Below, in pieces: positions 22,675-32,273 of a stretch of DNA of 64,000 bases. The position numbers were made by a program, and so were the translations under genes. Below the pieces are notes generated by a model. That model was not told where the DNA came from and did not search any database. It saw only the letters and a list, made by a program, of their open reading frames with translations. This stretch comes from Coleophoma eucalyptorum (lineage: Eukaryota > Ascomycota > Leotiomycetes > Helotiales > Dermateaceae): positions 1 to 64,000 of the forward strand of contig JALRME010000005.1 in the NCBI GenBank assembly GCA_026120035.1, written 5' to 3'. Within the stretch, counting starts at the first letter, position 1. Each line of letters begins with the position of its first letter.

Positions 22675-23760
22675 TTATTTATGGACAACTCTTCTGATAT
22701 ACTTCCTAATATCTTCCTCTGTTTCTTCTTTGAAGTGTGCATAGAACCCAAGAAATTCTTCTGCGTTATCGTAGACATCGCTGCACCAGTCTTCATCATG
22801 AACACCATACCTCCACTTCCATAGTTCGTGATCTTTATTACGGCAATAGAGAGCGTAAGAGCCGCCCCAGCGTGGACCGCCGCCAATCTTAAATGCTATA
22901 GCAATCTCCCAGTCCTCCCAAACAAACGTTAACTCATTATACCCTTCTTCTTCGTCTCGAATAGGTATAGTAACAGCTTGTATCATATCCTTTAGATGTC
23001 CAACTTCAATAGGAGTTATGAAATCGAATTGGTTCGCCTCGCTCATATATGTCAACCTTGGACCATTAATACCGCTGACGAGCGTACATAGATACTCTAA
23101 GTCGGCCGGAGGAAATTCTGCTACCTCGACATTCTTCTCTACGATACGCGTACCGATAGCAGCGAAGTATTCCTCTCTTTGTTTTAGATTGACTGGATAA
23201 TCAGACACTCCATTTAATTCAGTCCGTCTGATAGTTTCAGCACGTACATTGTCGCTGAGTAGATCTTGCGCGTTAACGGGTTCAGGAAGTGTACCTCGAA
23301 GTTCTCTATATAAGTCTCGCAAACCTAGTAATGTGGTTGAATGCACCGGCGAAATAAGTTGTATATCGACGCCTGCCACGGCTTCTGCTACAATGCGTAG
23401 CAAGGAGATGTTGTGTTGAACTACTACTTCGCAATATTGGTGTAGTGCGGTTGCAATCTGGGTGCGTCGCTCTTCATCCATGTCTGTCTCTTCCTGCTCG
23501 GTGTATTTCTAGTAATGGTCCCTTAGTAGGACTTCGACCATTATTGATCAAAGTTACGCCTCCAGCTTATCAAGTCGTACAGTGGACAATACGACAGTAC
23601 GAGGAAGTTTCACTCTAAGGAAAGAGTTGCTATATCTATCTGTAAGAAGCCGGTAAGCATTTAAAGTAAACGGCGAAAGTGGATAAAATATAAGACACCA
23701 ATTGAACGGGCTAATGACTCGCCGTATGCGCATTAAGTATAGCGCGAGACGGGTATACTA
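22650..23760. repeat. Segmental duplication, copy A
   Basis: About 1.1 kb that is highly similar, in the same orientation, to 25745-26880. Similarity covers the whole gene 22675-23481 and about 280 bp upstream, including a shared stretch around GGGCTAATGACTCGCCGTAT at 23709 and 26819. Similarity fades beyond both ends. Confidence 0.9.
22675..23481 (-). CDS. Uncharacterised protein, SMI1/KNR4-like (duplicate A)
   Basis: Single open frame of 268 aa starting MDEERRTQIA. N-terminal about 110 residues are helical, including SPVHSTTLLGLRDLYRELRG. The C-terminal half (DLEYLCTLVSGINGPRL to GGGPRWGGSYALYCRN, then DVYDNAEEFLGFYAHF) has the layout of SMI1/KNR4-type domains: a leading helix, a glycine-rich strand region and a closing helix. 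That assignment is tentative. The duplicate at 25773-26585 is about 80% identical in protein and both frames are fully open, which argues that both are or were recently under selection. In fungi, SMI1/KNR4-like proteins act in cell-wall signalling, and in bacteria similar domains are immunity proteins; no function is claimed here. Confidence 0.75.
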   Translation of the reverse strand: MDEERRTQIATALHQYCEVVVQHNISLLRIVAEAVAGVDIQLISPVHSTTLLGLRDLYRELRGTLPEPVNAQDLLSDNVRAETIRRTELNGVSDYPVNLKQREEYFAAIGTRIVEKNVEVAEFPPADLEYLCTLVSGINGPRLTYMSEANQFDFITPIEVGHLKDMIQAVTIPIRDEEEGYNELTFVWEDWEIAIAFKIGGGPRWGGSYALYCRNKDHELWKWRYGVHDEDWCSDVYDNAEEFLGFYAHFKEETEEDIRKYIRRVVHK

Positions 23761-24290
23761 AGTTTGCAGTAAGCAGACGATTCAGATATAACATTAGGCG
23801 TATTAGCATTTGTGACAAACATAGTACTAATCAAATTCATCGGTTAGAGGCGGGCAGTGGTAGTTCCCTGATCTTTACTCATGATTACTAATTACACATT
23901 CTGTGCTTGAGGCCATTTCTTGGTGATACAGCCTGATAGGCGGAATTCTAAGGCGTATCAACTTTTATAATAAGGTTTAAATATTATGCATGCTTCCACA
24001 TATGCATACCGAACATTTGTCTGGGGTGGAAAGATTATTTTAGGTCAGCCTTACTGTATCTGGTTTATATACAATCGGCCATATCAAAGGAATCTCTGCT
24101 TTAAGCTACAGCAATCTCCATAACATGGAGTAAAAGGCTTCCAGGTCAGGCCATATTTTAATATCCCACGAACTCAAAATTAAAATAACCCAGGTTAAAT
24201 CAAGCAACCACGGCTGGTTCAGAAGACGATACCAACAGTGCTTCACAAGATCGAAATTTGCAGATTTCCCGCCAGTTAATCACTTCTGAT
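23482..24290. other. AT-rich spacer, no gene seen
   Basis: Includes the duplicated upstream region of copy A (to about 23760) and then AT-rich sequence with stops in all frames. Confidence 0.5.
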
Positions 24291-25433
24291 GGAAAGCAAA
24301 ACAACAAATACTACAAACAACTCCTCGAAAATATGAACGGCAGTCCATCAGAACTCCCCAAGGACCAGAACGAGTGATGCAAGCACTATCGGTAGTGACA
24401 GTCCTCCTGAGGCTGGTGACAATGAGAAGAAGAATAAAGAGTCTAGTGGAAAGACGATGGAAGCACCTGATGGTAAGAGTAAGGCAGAATCACTCACTGA
24501 AGAGGGGATGATTTGTGTACCAAAACACCAATTCCAAGGCAAGCCAAGTGCAATTGCTACATTAACTGGGTCGATGAAAACCCGGAGTTCATGATGGTCG
24601 ATGAGTCCAATATCTCGTCCTTTGCACTTTTGATTAGAAACCAAATTAATCACGACGAATTAGCCACGAGAAAGACGAAGATACACTCGATCGTTATTTA
24701 AATTCCTCTCATAAAAGAAGTGTTAAAGACTTTCCTGGCGGACTATCCCAACCTCAGTCTAGAAAATACGAAACTAACTTTTGTATCGCCATTTCAACCT
24801 ATCGTCTATCGATGGGCTTTACTCAAGGCTGCAGTGGAAATCCAGGAATTTCAACGGACCAAAATGCACCTTGGACTTCTGGTCAAGGTGTTGGAGCCTG
24901 AACTCCTTGAAGCATTTTCCAACATGGAGGACATTATCAAGCATGACGCAATTAATTTTAACTATTTCTGGACCATATTACAGCCTGGAGAACTTGTATT
25001 TTAAACGAAGGAAATATACCAATGGACCTTTGAGCTCAAATACCCCCGCAGTATGGTGAAAATTCCTCAGGTCAGAGGTTTCTGGCCTTGGATGTCAGCA
25101 TGTCGACTGAGAGGGTCGAAGATTTGGCATAGCAATGAAAGAGCTTTACATGCCCCAATATACTGGTGTTGCAGGTACTAGTGATTGGAAATCTATCCGC
25201 TTAAACACGATCTCGATATGGAGAAACTGAGAGGTTCGTTACAAACTAGAAGCCAACAATTCCAAAAATACAAGGGCATACGCTTCTTGACGTACAGTAG
25301 TCAAGCAATGAGCATGCCTACTAGTCGAAACGATGAGCCACAACCCTTCCGTATTCGTCATACTATTCTGAATATAACTTACCTAGTAGAGTCAATAGGA
25401 CTCCTTAGAAAGAATATGTACGACAAATCATAA
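24291..25433 (+). pseudogene. Relic of a DUF7025 (AAA+ ATPase N-terminal) gene
   Basis: Broken frames keep, in correct order, pieces of the fungal DUF7025 domain that precedes an AAA+ ATPase core: a tryptophan-containing INWVDENPEF (about 24555), ISSFALLIRN, KIHSIVI followed after a stop by IPLIKEVLKTFLADYP (24715-24750), HLGLLVKVLEPEL, INFNYFWTILQPGELVF (to about 25001) and IYPLKHDLDMEKL (about 25195). The TAA at 24699-24701 stands where a CAA glutamine codon would continue the domain. No Walker motifs are left: the ATPase half is missing after about 25430. Identity of the exact left edge is uncertain. It lies between the two duplicated segments. Confidence 0.7.
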
Positions 25434-25772
25434 CACTAGAAGGATTGAGCGTAGTCTATCCTTAAGTCTTGTTTCCAGAAAAGAATAGGATCGTATGTAA
25501 TAAGATCTAGGCAATTACCATCCTATAGAACTTATTGGTAGAAACTAAAACTTACTCGAAGCGATATCCAAAATGTTACGTCCCCATGCCTTGGGCGAAC
25601 CACCTATAGGTAGTAGGTAGATATATACACACGCTAGCGATTGTGCTAACCATTTAGAAGTAATACTACGACTGTTGATAAGGCATGAACGTATAAAACC
25701 TGTTAGTATAGTAATCAATGTATAAACTTGTTCATTTAGGTTATTTATTATCTCTAACTTGGAAAGTAGTCT
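25434..25772. other. AT-rich spacer, no gene seen
   Basis: Short stretch between the ATPase relic and the end of duplicate B. Nothing recognised. Confidence 0.5.
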
Positions 25773-26880
25773 TTAATCTCGTTTAGGGACAACATTTCTG
25801 ATATACTCCTTAATCTCTTCCTCTGGTTCTTCCTCGCAGTGTGCATAGAACCCAAGAAATTCTTCAACGTTATCATAGATATCGCTACCCCAGTCTTCAT
25901 CATGAATACCGTACCTCCACTTCCATGGTTTATGATCCTTATTACGGCAATAGAGAGCGTAAGAGCCGCCCCAGCTACGTGGCCCACCGCCAATCTTAAA
26001 TGCTATAGCAATCTCCCAGTCCTTCCAAACAAACGGTAAATCATCGTACCCGTCTTCGTCCCGAATAGGTACAGTAACATTTTGTATCATATCCTTTAGA
26101 TGTCCAACTTCAATAGGAGTTATAAAGTCGAATTGCGTCGCCTCGCCGATATACGTTAGCCTTGGACCAATAATACCGCTGACGAGCGTACAAAGATACT
26201 CTAAGTCGGCCGGAGGAAATTCTGCAACCTCGATATTCTTCTCTGCGATACGCGTACCGATAGCAGCGAAGTATTCCTCTCTTTGTTTTAGATTAACTGG
26301 ATAATAAGAAACTCCGTCTATTTCGGCCTTTCTAATAATTTTAGCACGCACAATGTCGCTAAGTAGATCTTGCGCGTTAACGGGTTCAGGAAGAGTGCCT
26401 CGAAGTTCTTTATATAAGTCTCGCAAACTTAGTAATGTAGTTGAATGTACCGGCGACATACGCTGTCTTTCGACGTCTCTTACGCCTTCTGCTATAATAC
26501 GTAGCAAGGAGATATTATGTTGAACTACTACTTCGCAATATCGGTGTAGTGCGGTTGTAATCTGGATGCGTCGCTCTTCATCCATATTGTCTGTCTCTTC
26601 TTGCTCGTAGTAGTGTAATTCTAGTAAAGGTCCCTTAGTAGGACTTCGACCCTTATTGATCATACGCCTCTAGCTTTTCAAGTCGTACGGTGGACAATAC
26701 GACAGTACGAGGAAGTTTCACTCCGAGGCAAGAGTTGCTATATCTATCTGTAAGAAGTCGGTAAGCATTTAAACTAAATGACGAAAGTGGATGAAATATA
26801 AGAGTGTCACCAATTGAACGGGCTAATGACTCGCCGTATGCGTTTTAAGTATAGCGCGACTTGGGATATGCTAAGTTTTG
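25745..26880. repeat. Segmental duplication, copy B
   Basis: Second copy of the segment at 22650-23760, direct orientation, centres about 3.1 kb apart. Differences are scattered substitutions and small indels, mostly compatible with an open frame. Confidence 0.9.
25773..26585 (-). CDS. Uncharacterised protein, SMI1/KNR4-like (duplicate B)
   Basis: A 270-aa frame from the ATG at 26585 that aligns with the start of duplicate A. The frame is open upstream to another ATG at 26663, which would add 26 residues (MINKGRSPTKGPLLEL and on); in copy A that extension is out of frame and lacks an ATG, so the inner start is preferred. The domain layout is the same as in copy A: LEYLCTLVSGIIGPRL, GGGPRSWGGSYALYCRN, DIYDNVEEFLGFYAHC. 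The C-terminus is two residues longer than in A. Function unknown. Confidence 0.75.
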   Translation of the reverse strand: MDEERRIQITTALHRYCEVVVQHNISLLRIIAEGVRDVERQRMSPVHSTTLLSLRDLYKELRGTLPEPVNAQDLLSDIVRAKIIRKAEIDGVSYYPVNLKQREEYFAAIGTRIAEKNIEVAEFPPADLEYLCTLVSGIIGPRLTYIGEATQFDFITPIEVGHLKDMIQNVTVPIRDEDGYDDLPFVWKDWEIAIAFKIGGGPRSWGGSYALYCRNKDHKPWKWRYGIHDEDWGSDIYDNVEEFLGFYAHCEEEPEEEIKEYIRNVVPKRD

Positions 26881-27280
26881 CCTAATATTAAATTTAGCTA
26901 GGTATTTTTTTGCGAACAACGAATCTGGGTCAATAGAGGTTGGACTGAAGGCATTATTGAAATTGTAGAATGAAGGTGAAGACTGCCTGGGAGGTCTATT
27001 TACATATAGGTGCTTGTCGCGTAATCACATGACCCTTTATTTCAACATTACGAAATTAGCTAATATGTACGAGCTACTGGTTCGATTACATATCCTACAT
27101 ATCAAATTATTTATTGTATATAGCAAGTGCCATGCATAATAACCTACTTAGAAGGGCACATCGGACGCATAGGATTATTATATTTTAAACCCCCGTCTTG
27201 GAATGTACCAAAAGAAGGAAGGCATTTTGGTTTGAAGTATCTACAAGGGGTAGCTTTGGTCTCTATGCTAGAGATGACTT
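26664..27280. other. AT-rich spacer, no gene seen
   Basis: Contains the duplicated upstream region of copy B (to about 26880), then AT-rich sequence dense in stops. Confidence 0.5.
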
Positions 27281-27530
27281 AACTTAAGGATTCTACGCAA
27301 TGTTCTAAACCGGCATCATTAATTCGGAAGATGTGACTGTGAATATGGTACTGCAACTCGCCTAGGTGCTCTATTTTATGTCTAGTTCTTCTTGTGTTAT
27401 ATTATCGAATGTACGATGTCGCTCGAGATAGAGGCCCCGTATATGGCGTTCTGACGGCTTTGAACCCGCTTCGAAAGACAACCACCTGACGTTCTATAGC
27501 TTCCTCTGCAGGTGGAGGCTAATAAAAGAG
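27281..27530 (-). pseudogene. Truncated UstYa/DUF3328 relic
   Basis: Similar to two separate parts of the intact UstYa gene at 27715-28712. On the minus strand it begins at the exon-2 boundary (PAEEAIERQVVVFRSGFK) and jumps at about 27433 to the second half of exon 4 and intron 4, ending in LEHCVESL and a stop. About 280 bp present in the intact gene are missing. The join sits on a CCTC tetramer found at both ends of the deleted part, which suggests a microhomology-mediated deletion. The last coding part and the N-terminus are absent, so it cannot be functional. Confidence 0.8.
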
Positions 27531-27714
27531 ATAGGAAAGTTCGGGGGTGGTTTTGGAACAGGTGGTGATATATAAACCGGGAAATCTAGCTTAGGGTTGA
27601 CGCTCGTCTTTTTATATTCTTATATTCTTGGGAAGCTTAGTTGCAGCCAATCAAAGATTTCACGCGGGTTCTACTTTTCTTCTATCTTATCGCCTGCAGA
27701 GAAGAGCGTTCCAC

Positions 27715-28712
27715 TTACACTATGATGTGAGATGAAGGGTCCCAATCCCCAATTGGATGCTCTCGAGCCCACTGCTGTATCTTTTCGAAGTTCCTACACA
27801 CGTGCGTGGTCCTCGCATTTGCGACACTTCGCTCCCGTACTGGATCCCACTCCCAAAATATCGTGCTGACGTCGGAGGAGCACATAAGTGATTGCCTTAA
27901 GGAGTCCACGCAATGCTCTAGAGCAGCATCGTTAATTCGTAAAATTTAGCTACAGATGTGTTAATGCAACTCACCTAGATGTTCTACTTTTATGCCTAGT
28001 TCTTCTTGTGTCATATTATCGTATGCATGATATCGCTCGGGATAGAGGGTTTGTCGAAGTTTGTTCTGTGCAGCGTCAGTGATCGAAAGACTAAGTGCTC
28101 TTACAAGGCCTCATACCAAACAGTGTAATTCATGCATGACATCGAGGCTTACGATGTAGTGATTCTCGTCGCCTGGGATAGGAACAGTCTGGTTGGGCAG
28201 TTTCGAGGCCATTTCCTTGTCGATTGCATTGATCCCAATGTCTGATTCTCTGAGTTACTTTTCATTTTTGCATTCAGTAAGTACATACTGTTATACAAGT
28301 CTTCCCATGCGACGTCAATATCATCATTGGGAGGCCCTGTGTATGGCGTTCTGTCGGTTTTGAACCCGCTTCGGAAAACAACCACCTGGTGTTCTATAGC
28401 TTCTTCTGCAGGTGCTGTAGGAATTAATGTAAGTCCTTGTCAGGTGTCTTGATAAAGAGCCTTACAATAAACGTATGGTATTTTGTGTGAGTTCCGTATC
28501 GACGAATATGCCTGGGAGATATTGAGAATCAAAGAGAGTAAGAATAAACCCATTGAGCAGAAAGCGAGAGCCTTCCACTTTTGGGAGTGCCTTGAGACTC
28601 CCTCATAGCATGCTTGAGACTTGCCAGCACCATCAGTGTCGGGGAAACTTTCTAAGAGTCTGTGTTTGGAGGAAAAGTGTTGCTCTTCTTCGAAGCTATT
28701 GGTCTTTGACAT
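27715..28712 (-). CDS. UstYa-like (DUF3328) oxidative cyclase family protein
   Basis: Five exons (28712-28466, 28414-28289, 28241-28117, 28065-27975, 27917-27715) with introns of 51, 47, 51 and 57 nt join to 263 aa. A cytoplasmic N-terminus of about 47 residues is followed by one transmembrane helix (ALAFCSMGLFLLSLILNIS) and then by YSPAEEAIEHQVVVFRSGF. Both family signatures are intact: LDVMHELHCLNKLRQ and VEHLEHCVDSLRQSLMC, the two HxxHC motifs thought to bind metal. UstYa proteins carry out oxidative cyclisation or hydroxylation in fungal ribosomal peptide pathways such as the ustiloxins, and also act in other pathways. It is divergent from a small secreted peptide gene at 29585, and a broken copy lies 0.2 kb downstream. 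The substrate is unknown. Confidence 0.9.
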
Positions 28713-29584
28713 GTTTGCCAGTACCTGTATCAAAATGTAAAGAAAAGGCTTGAATTGATTGGGACAAGAAGGAGCGAGCAGAAACTACAGTGTAAGTGAA
28801 AGAAGTACTTCTGGAAGAAGATGCAGTAGAGTAAACGATTGTCCCGCCTCGCTTCGTTTGCTAGCTACGCCGCGTGCTGGGGCAGAAAGTAGATGACCGA
28901 GTATCCGAGTATAACCATGACTTGCCTCGTTTATAAATTAAAACAACTATCTCGAAGGCACAGTTTTGGACCTTTGAGAATTGAAGCAGAAAATAAGCCA
29001 AACAGATCCTCGTACCAGCTCGCCACCCAATAAATCCCAAGTCCCGCGGCAAGTTCGGAAGCCATATTTCTTTGAGGTATTAGATGCTTGGCTACTCTTT
29101 GCCACGAGTGCACTTACGGGCTATCACTAATTGCTCCTCATGGACAGATTTGAACCCCGAGCTTCCATTTTCGTACGAGGCGGGTCAATCTGCGCCTCTT
29201 TCCAGCATAATCTCAGAACTTGCCGTTCTTACGAAAGCTTGTCTTAACTACAGTTGAGTGGGGTACACAACAGATATAGCAGATCTTCCTGCCAGGGACA
29301 CGGTCGATCAACCATTTTTAACCTGTTGTAGAAGGTGAGGTTAGAAGTTGTTACAGGTGCCTATCTAATGTTTCCGCCTTAGACCCTTGGTTCATGATGC
29401 GGCACGTAGATAGAGGGTATACGATGCCAGGAGCTGTTGTGCCGTATACCTAAAGTAAGGCGGTTCTTGAATATGAAATACTGATGAGATATAAGTACCA
29501 TCGTCTCTCACCTCGATTTCCATCCTAACATCATCTTCACAATCATCTACATTCACACTACTTATTTGCTTTCAATTCTTTACC
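28713..29584. promoter_or_regulatory. Divergent region between UstYa-like and small secreted peptide genes
   Basis: About 870 bp separating two outward start codons, so both promoters must be here. A tRNA-like T-arm motif near 29143 did not fold (see rejected list). No gene seen. Confidence 0.5.
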
Positions 29585-29821
29585 ATGAAGCTCTCCATCA
29601 TCACCAGCCTCTTTCTGGCAGCATCCTGCGCGGTAGCCGCCCCAATTGCTCACGTCGATGATGCGACTCTGGTTCCCAAGGGCGTCGTTTCCGAATCCAA
29701 GAACCTCGAGTACCGTGAAATTGATGGCAAAATCTATTCACGCGACCCAGCCTGCAAGCGTGAACCAGGTGTGACAGTCGACGAAGCCAACAAGTCGGGC
29801 TATTGTTCGTGGTCATCTTGA
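29585..29821 (+). CDS. Small secreted cysteine-containing peptide
   Basis: A 78-aa frame in good ATG context. Residues 1-19 are a clear signal peptide (LSIITSLFLAASCAVAA, cleavage after Ala-Ala). The mature part is acidic and ends in DPACKREPGVTVDEA, then NKSGYCSWSS. Two cysteines remain in the mature part and could form one disulphide. A dibasic KR stands inside it (CKR/EP), a possible Kex2 site that would release a 19-residue C-terminal peptide with Tyr, Cys and Trp. It has no family I recognise. It could be an effector-like protein or, given the divergent UstYa gene, a precursor of a modified peptide; unlike known dikaritin precursors it has no repeated core, so this is speculation. Confidence 0.75.
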   Translation: MKLSIITSLFLAASCAVAAPIAHVDDATLVPKGVVSESKNLEYREIDGKIYSRDPACKREPGVTVDEANKSGYCSWSS

Positions 29822-30922
29822 AAGCCGAAATGAATCGACCTATATCGACGACTTCTCATCATCTAAGCAACTCTTCTTCATTGGGGGCAACTGAGGGATC
29901 CTGAGAAGCAGAAAATGCCTTGTGGACGCTCTCGTGAAGCGAATGGCACAGTCAGAAGCGATAGTGGGGAAGAAGCATGGACAATTCCAATTTGGAGAGT
30001 CGAGTTATTGAACTTTTGCACATTCCGGCTAGTTGTGGGTAGATTTTGTCTAAGCTCTCCATAGTTTTATGAAATTCATATTGTTGACCAAAGCCTACTT
30101 ACTTCCCCAATGAGACTCGCTTGTATTTCTCTCCACGGTGATCTGTCTTAGGCGAGGGATCTCTCCATTCCATAAACTTTCGCCTTTGTGAGACTAGTAA
30201 TTATATTAAGTGATATCTTCCTATCCAAGGTTGCGTACTTCGGTATAGCAAATCTCCGATCCAATTCTCTCTCCCTTGCTGAATCATAGAACTCGGGGAA
30301 ACGATCTCCTCGCCTCCCTCGCTTCGCCATGCTGATTTCTGGAACGAAAGTGATTGCAAGTGCCAAGCTTTTGTATAAGCTAAGAATTCTTGCATATACT
30401 TTCCCGAATATGCACCGTATTAGGTACATGACAGCGCGTCTTGAGGCTATTCAGAACTCTATTTTACCGTAGCTCCGAGATCTTATTGCCGTCGAGAAAC
30501 CCTGTACATTTACGCACAATTGAGCTCTCCAATTGCGAGCTCTTTGGCGGCTGAATTATACGCAGTTTTACATATGTACTGCTCAGTCTCACAAAAAAGT
30601 TTATATGCGCCGTGAGTACTCCGTTATTTTCCTCCTTCTACTCACCGAACATAACGACGTGGTAGACAACCGAAAGTTCCTCAAACTCTTGTGCCCCGGC
30701 TCTCACAACCTCATAAGACTTTTAAATCACGTCACATGATATCACCGCTTCAGGTTAGCTAACCTCGACCGTGCCCCTCTCCCAATGCTGCTGGCTATCA
30801 TCTCACACCTCAAACTGCGCTGATCAACACAAGCTGTTTCTCTATTCCGTGTCCCCATCTATCTGAAAGCAACAGCCGTTGAAATTGAATCCTCAAACCC
30901 GTATCTTGCCTAACCTCTAAAA
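29822..30922. other. Intergenic, no gene seen
   Basis: Right edge of the accessory block; AT content falls towards 30900. Only unsupported short open frames, for example the minus-strand frame 30148-30429. Confidence 0.55.
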
Positions 30923-31876
30923 ATGGACAACTCCCCCTACATGCGACCGCCAACCCCACAAGCCCTACTCCACCGCGCACCTGACAAGCCCGATGCCAGT
31001 GATGCCCGCCTGACCAAACCCAATAAATACATCATTCTCCTCCTCGCACCCACCGCCGTTGCCGGCAAGGTCCAAATCGCCACCTCCGTCTCCAAGTCTC
31101 TCTCCTGCCCCTTATACCAAGGCGACAGTCTGCACGAGAGCAGTGCCAAGGCCGCCGCCGTCGGCGCAAGTCGAAGCGACGATGGGGGATGGGCACGATA
31201 TCAGAGAATGTGGTTGAGCAAGATGACACGAACGGGCCTGCTCTTCCCGGAGGAGTCGCGGCCAGCGACCGAGGGCTTCTCTGGTTTCGGCGGGGGATCG
31301 TCGTCGACGTCCACCAGCCGGAGGGGATCAGCGTCGTCCATCTCCAGCACGGCGTCGTTTGCCGGTGCTTCCACAGCGGGGTCCACCGCCTCCTCTGCCG
31401 CTGATGTCGGGAACCAATTCATGACCTCCGGCGGGATCCTCGGCGCAAATCAATATATCAACCAACCTGTTTTCACAGTCTCTGAGGATGAACGACGTCG
31501 GGCTTTGAATCCGGCGTTGATGGTCTTGACGCATCCGGAGCTTGAGGCGTGGCATAAAGACGCTATTCGTAAGGCGATTGGAGAATATGGTATTGGGGTT
31601 ATTTTTGTGCCGTTATTCAAGACTGATGCCGACGACGAGGACGAAGAAGATGAATTGCCAGTGCTTAGACCATTAGGTCCGAGTACAATACGGAATTTCA
31701 CGAGTTTCGATGCCCTGGGAGCTGCTGCGGGAGTGCTTGGAGGTGAAAAGAAGTATGGGCAGGGCAAGAAGGGAAATCTGGAGGAAGAGATGGTGTTGGA
31801 GGTTGACATTGAAGGTAGTGTTCAGGAGATTATCGAGGAGGTTGTGAGCGGTGCTAATGATATAATGTTTGCTTGA
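30923..31876 (+). CDS. P-loop kinase-like protein, function unknown
   Basis: Single-exon frame of 317 aa. Residues about 33-75 (KYIILLLAPTAVAGKVQIAT, then SCPLYQGDSLHESSAKAAAVG) resemble the start of gluconokinase-type P-loop kinases: a strand, a loop in the place of Walker A, a helix, and the GDxLH segment that in gluconokinase binds substrate. The loop APTAVAGK has its Lys but not the GxxGxGKS/T pattern (Val follows the Lys), so nucleotide binding is doubtful. A Ser/Gly/Ala low-complexity linker spans about 115-165, followed by an alpha/beta part (ALMVLTHPELEAWHKDAI, IGVIFVPLF) and an acidic stretch. Coding potential is strong (GC-rich third positions, long frame), function unknown. Confidence 0.8.
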   Translation: MDNSPYMRPPTPQALLHRAPDKPDASDARLTKPNKYIILLLAPTAVAGKVQIATSVSKSLSCPLYQGDSLHESSAKAAAVGASRSDDGGWARYQRMWLSKMTRTGLLFPEESRPATEGFSGFGGGSSSTSTSRRGSASSISSTASFAGASTAGSTASSAADVGNQFMTSGGILGANQYINQPVFTVSEDERRRALNPALMVLTHPELEAWHKDAIRKAIGEYGIGVIFVPLFKTDADDEDEEDELPVLRPLGPSTIRNFTSFDALGAAAGVLGGEKKYGQGKKGNLEEEMVLEVDIEGSVQEIIEEVVSGANDIMFA

Positions 31877-32273
31877 AAATTACGGATTAAATCAAGATGA
31901 TAGGGGTACTTGTATCTATCCCCAGGGGTTTCTCGCTTCGCGGGGATGTCGATATCTCTCTTAGAGTTCGGAGTTTAGACTTTTGGCAATTGTGCCATGG
32001 CTTGCGGCTAAGAATCTTCCTTCCACGCAGGGCAATCCACGATTTTTGCTTAAATTCTAATTGAAGACCACTACAATGTCAATCACGTGTGCTTCAATCA
32101 TTCCACATTATTCATGTATTGCCGCCTTTGTAGCATTTCAAAAGAAGTCAAAGTGGGAGAATGGTCAATCAGGATGTGTCCAAGTTCAAAACGGAAATCT
32201 CAAATTGTCTCGGAAAGGCGAGCATTGGAAATGGATATTCTATTGTTGCATTAAGCGTCATTACCTAAATTAC
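31877..32273. other. Convergent intergenic region
   Basis: Between two converging genes; holds both 3' ends. Nothing else seen. Confidence 0.6.

Noticed and set aside
29130..29200. Possible tRNA on the minus strand (GGTTCAAATC T-arm motif)
   Set aside because: The five base pairs of the T-stem do not form (two mismatches) and no matching acceptor or D-arm could be drawn.
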